Both the position numbers and the translations under genes were made by a program. The notes under the pieces are model-generated. The model was not told the DNA's origin. It made no database searches and saw only the letters and a program-made list of their open reading frames with translations. Of a stretch of 13,251 nt of DNA, positions 11,570-13,251 are shown one piece after another. The stretch's first letter is position 1; every line of letters starts with the position of its first letter. This DNA comes from Actinomycetes bacterium (lineage in GTDB: Bacteria; Actinomycetota; Actinomycetes; S36-B12; UBA10799), in contig JAKOZM010000073.1 of the NCBI GenBank assembly GCA_029779995.1, positions 1 through 13,251 of the forward strand, written 5' to 3'.

Positions 11570-13251
11570 GTGGGTCACGTTGACGTCGCCGGCGTGCGCT
11601 ACGAGTTGCCAGATGGACGAGTGTTGCTTGACGACGTCTCCTTCCGGGTGGGAGATGGGCAGAAGGTCGCACTGGTCGGCGCCAACGGTTCAGGCAAGAC
11701 GACATTGCTGCGGATCATCGTCGGCGACATCCGGGCCCACGAGGGCGCGATTGCCCGTTCCGGTGGGCTTGGGGTGATGCGGCAGTTCGTCGGCCAGGGG
11801 GTGGTGGGCGCGGATGCCGCCATCGCCGACCCCACGGTCGCGGACCTGCTGTTGTCGGTGGCACCGGCGCGCGTGCGCGTCGCTGCCCGCACCATTGAGG
11901 ACTGTGAGCTGGCGCTGATGGAAAGCGACGACCACGCCCTGCAGATGAAGTACGCCGAAGCCCTGGCTGAGTACGCCGACGCTGGCGGCTACGACGCGGA
12001 GGTCACCTGGGATGTCTGCACGGTCAGCGCTCTGGGTATGCCGTACGACCGGGTCAAGTACCGGTCGCTGCGGACTCTGTCTGGCGGGGAGCAGAAGCGG
12101 CTGGTCCTTGAGCATCTGCTCGCGGGACCTGACGAGGTGCTCCTGCTCGACGAACCCGACAACTATCTCGATGTTCCCGGGAAGGTCTGGCTGGAACAGC
12201 GCATCAAGGAGTCGGACAAGACGATCCTGTTCATCTCCCACGATCGGGAATTGCTGGCCAACACCGCCACTCGTGTCGTGACTGTGGAACTGGGGGCGGC
12301 GGGCAATCGGGTGTGGACCCATCCTGGCGGTTACGCGTCGTATCACGATGCGCGTCGGGACCGGTTCGCCCGGCTGGATGAGTTGCGTCGGCGCTGGGAC
12401 GAGGAGCACCGCAAACTCAAGACCCTGGTGACCACCCTGCGGCAGAAGGCGGCTTACAACGACGGGCTGGCCAGCCGGTACCAGGCGGCGCAGACCCGGT
12501 TGCGCAAGTTCGAGCAGGCAGGTCCGCCCACCGAGCAGCCGCGGGAGCAGCGGGTGGTGATGCGCCTGACCGGAGGCCGCACCGGAAAGCGCGCGGTGGT
12601 GTGCGAGGACCTCGAACTGCGCCTGCCGGACGCGGGCTTGATGTCGCCCTTCGACCTGGAGATCTGGTACGGCGAGCGGGTGGCGGTCCTGGGTTCCAAT
12701 GGCTCCGGTAAGTCACATTTCCTGCGGTTGCTGGCCGCGGGCGGGTCGTTACCCGACCTCCAGCACACGCCTGTGGGTGAGGCCGACATCGCCCCCGTCG
12801 CGCACACCGGGATCGCGCGGCTGGGAGCGCGTGTGCGACCCGGTTGGTTCGTCCAAACCCACGAGCATCCGGAACTGGTGGACCGCACCTTGCTTGACAT
12901 CCTGCACCGCGGCGACCGCACTGCAGATGGTCGCGGGCGGGCCGGGATGGGTCGTGAGCAGGCCGCTCGCGTTCTGGACAGATACGAACTGGCGCACGCT
13001 GCCGAGCAGGTATTCGGTGCCCTGTCCGGCGGTCAACAGGCGCGTTTCCAGATCCTTCTGCTGGAGCTGTCCGGGGCCACCATGCTGTTGCTGGATGAGC
13101 CCACCGACAACCTCGACGTGGAGTCGGCGCAGGCGCTCGAGGAGGGTCTGGCGTCGTTCGAAGGCACGGTGGTGGCCGTCTCACACGACCGCTGGTTTGC
13201 CCGCGGGTTCGATCGGTTTCTGGTCTTCGGTGCCGACGGAGTGGTCTACGA
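11570..13251 (+). CDS. ABC-F family ATPase (two nucleotide-binding domains), cut at window end
   Basis: About 560 residues are visible, nearly the full length of an ABC-F protein. First domain: Walker A GANGSGKT (37-44), signature LSGGEQKR (170-177), Walker B EVLLLDEPDNYLD (189-201), SHDRE (223-227). A charged linker with helices (about 260-320) joins them. Second domain: Walker A GSNGSGKS (375-382), signature LSGGQQAR (485-492), LLLDEPTDNLD (506-516), SHDRWF (538-543). There are no membrane segments, as expected for ABC-F proteins, which act on ribosomes as translation factors or antibiotic-protection factors; which subgroup cannot be told. The GTG at 11570 gives the family's usual N-terminus. 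Only GGAG directly before it resembles a ribosome site. TAGGCT at 11559-11564 is a possible -10 box five bases from the GTG, so a leaderless transcript is possible. Confidence 0.88.
   Translation, partial: MGHVDVAGVRYELPDGRVLLDDVSFRVGDGQKVALVGANGSGKTTLLRIIVGDIRAHEGAIARSGGLGVMRQFVGQGVVGADAAIADPTVADLLLSVAPARVRVAARTIEDCELALMESDDHALQMKYAEALAEYADAGGYDAEVTWDVCTVSALGMPYDRVKYRSLRTLSGGEQKRLVLEHLLAGPDEVLLLDEPDNYLDVPGKVWLEQRIKESDKTILFISHDRELLANTATRVVTVELGAAGNRVWTHPGGYASYHDARRDRFARLDELRRRWDEEHRKLKTLVTTLRQKAAYNDGLASRYQAAQTRLRKFEQAGPPTEQPREQRVVMRLTGGRTGKRAVVCEDLELRLPDAGLMSPFDLEIWYGERVAVLGSNGSGKSHFLRLLAAGGSLPDLQHTPVGEADIAPVAHTGIARLGARVRPGWFVQTHEHPELVDRTLLDILHRGDRTADGRGRAGMGREQAARVLDRYELAHAAEQVFGALSGGQQARFQILLLELSGATMLLLDEPTDNLDVESAQALEEGLASFEGTVVAVSHDRWFARGFDRFLVFGADGVVY

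Noticed and set aside
1..13251. tRNA, rRNA or insertion-sequence transposase genes
   Set aside because: No cloverleaf with a recognisable T-loop, no rRNA segments and no transposase motifs were seen on either strand.

Overview
The window looks like chromosomal DNA of a high-GC actinobacterium (Actinomycetota). The coding regions prefer G/C in third codon positions, GTG starts are common, and the recognisable families (FitAB/VapBC toxin-antitoxin, DHA2 drug exporter, ThrE with an extracytoplasmic Pro/Thr-rich arm, septum-formation-family secreted protein, actinobacterial-type ABC-F) fit that group. The genus cannot be decided from the sequence.

Layout. 1-100: 3' end of an unidentified gene, followed by a strong hairpin and a run of GGTACC motifs 22-23 bp apart. 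101-813: mostly non-coding, with one palindromic repeat (family A) and one doubtful small reading frame (364-651); nothing is seen in 652-813. 814-2948, minus strand: an N-terminally truncated DHA2-type MFS exporter, then a FitA/VapB antitoxin gene overlapping a PIN-domain toxin gene that carries a one-base insertion in its fourth codon. 2970-3086, minus: the last ~38 codons of a RelE/ParE-type toxin. 3224-4978, minus: a ThrE-type amino-acid exporter, flanked on both sides by direct copies of a ~78-bp palindromic repeat (family B, 3102-3179 and 5081-5160). 5185-8714, plus: a DUF1905/YdeI-like protein, then a 1004-residue membrane protein that I read as a GH67-type alpha-glucuronidase domain between an N-terminal membrane anchor and about seven C-terminal membrane helices. 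8715-9221: an array of alternating inverted repeats next to a second decayed RelE fragment. 9222-10034: a CYTH-like protein. 10035-10413: more copies of repeat A. 10414-11133: a secreted septum-formation-family protein with a duplicated four-cysteine pattern. 11134-11569: a long non-coding gap with a 20-bp UUCG-capped hairpin. 11570-end: an ABC-F ATPase cut by the window edge.

How it fits together. There is no obvious single pathway. Likely co-transcribed blocks are MFS-antitoxin-toxin on the minus strand and DUF1905-GH67-like on the plus strand. The strongest theme is decay around palindromic repeats: one frameshifted PIN toxin, two RelE fragments that both lost their 5' part next to a repeat, and a beheaded transporter. 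The most unusual intact gene is the GH67-like/multi-spanning membrane fusion. The most unusual non-coding items are the covarying repeat family A, the direct family-B repeats that bracket thrE, and the hairpin upstream of the ABC-F gene.
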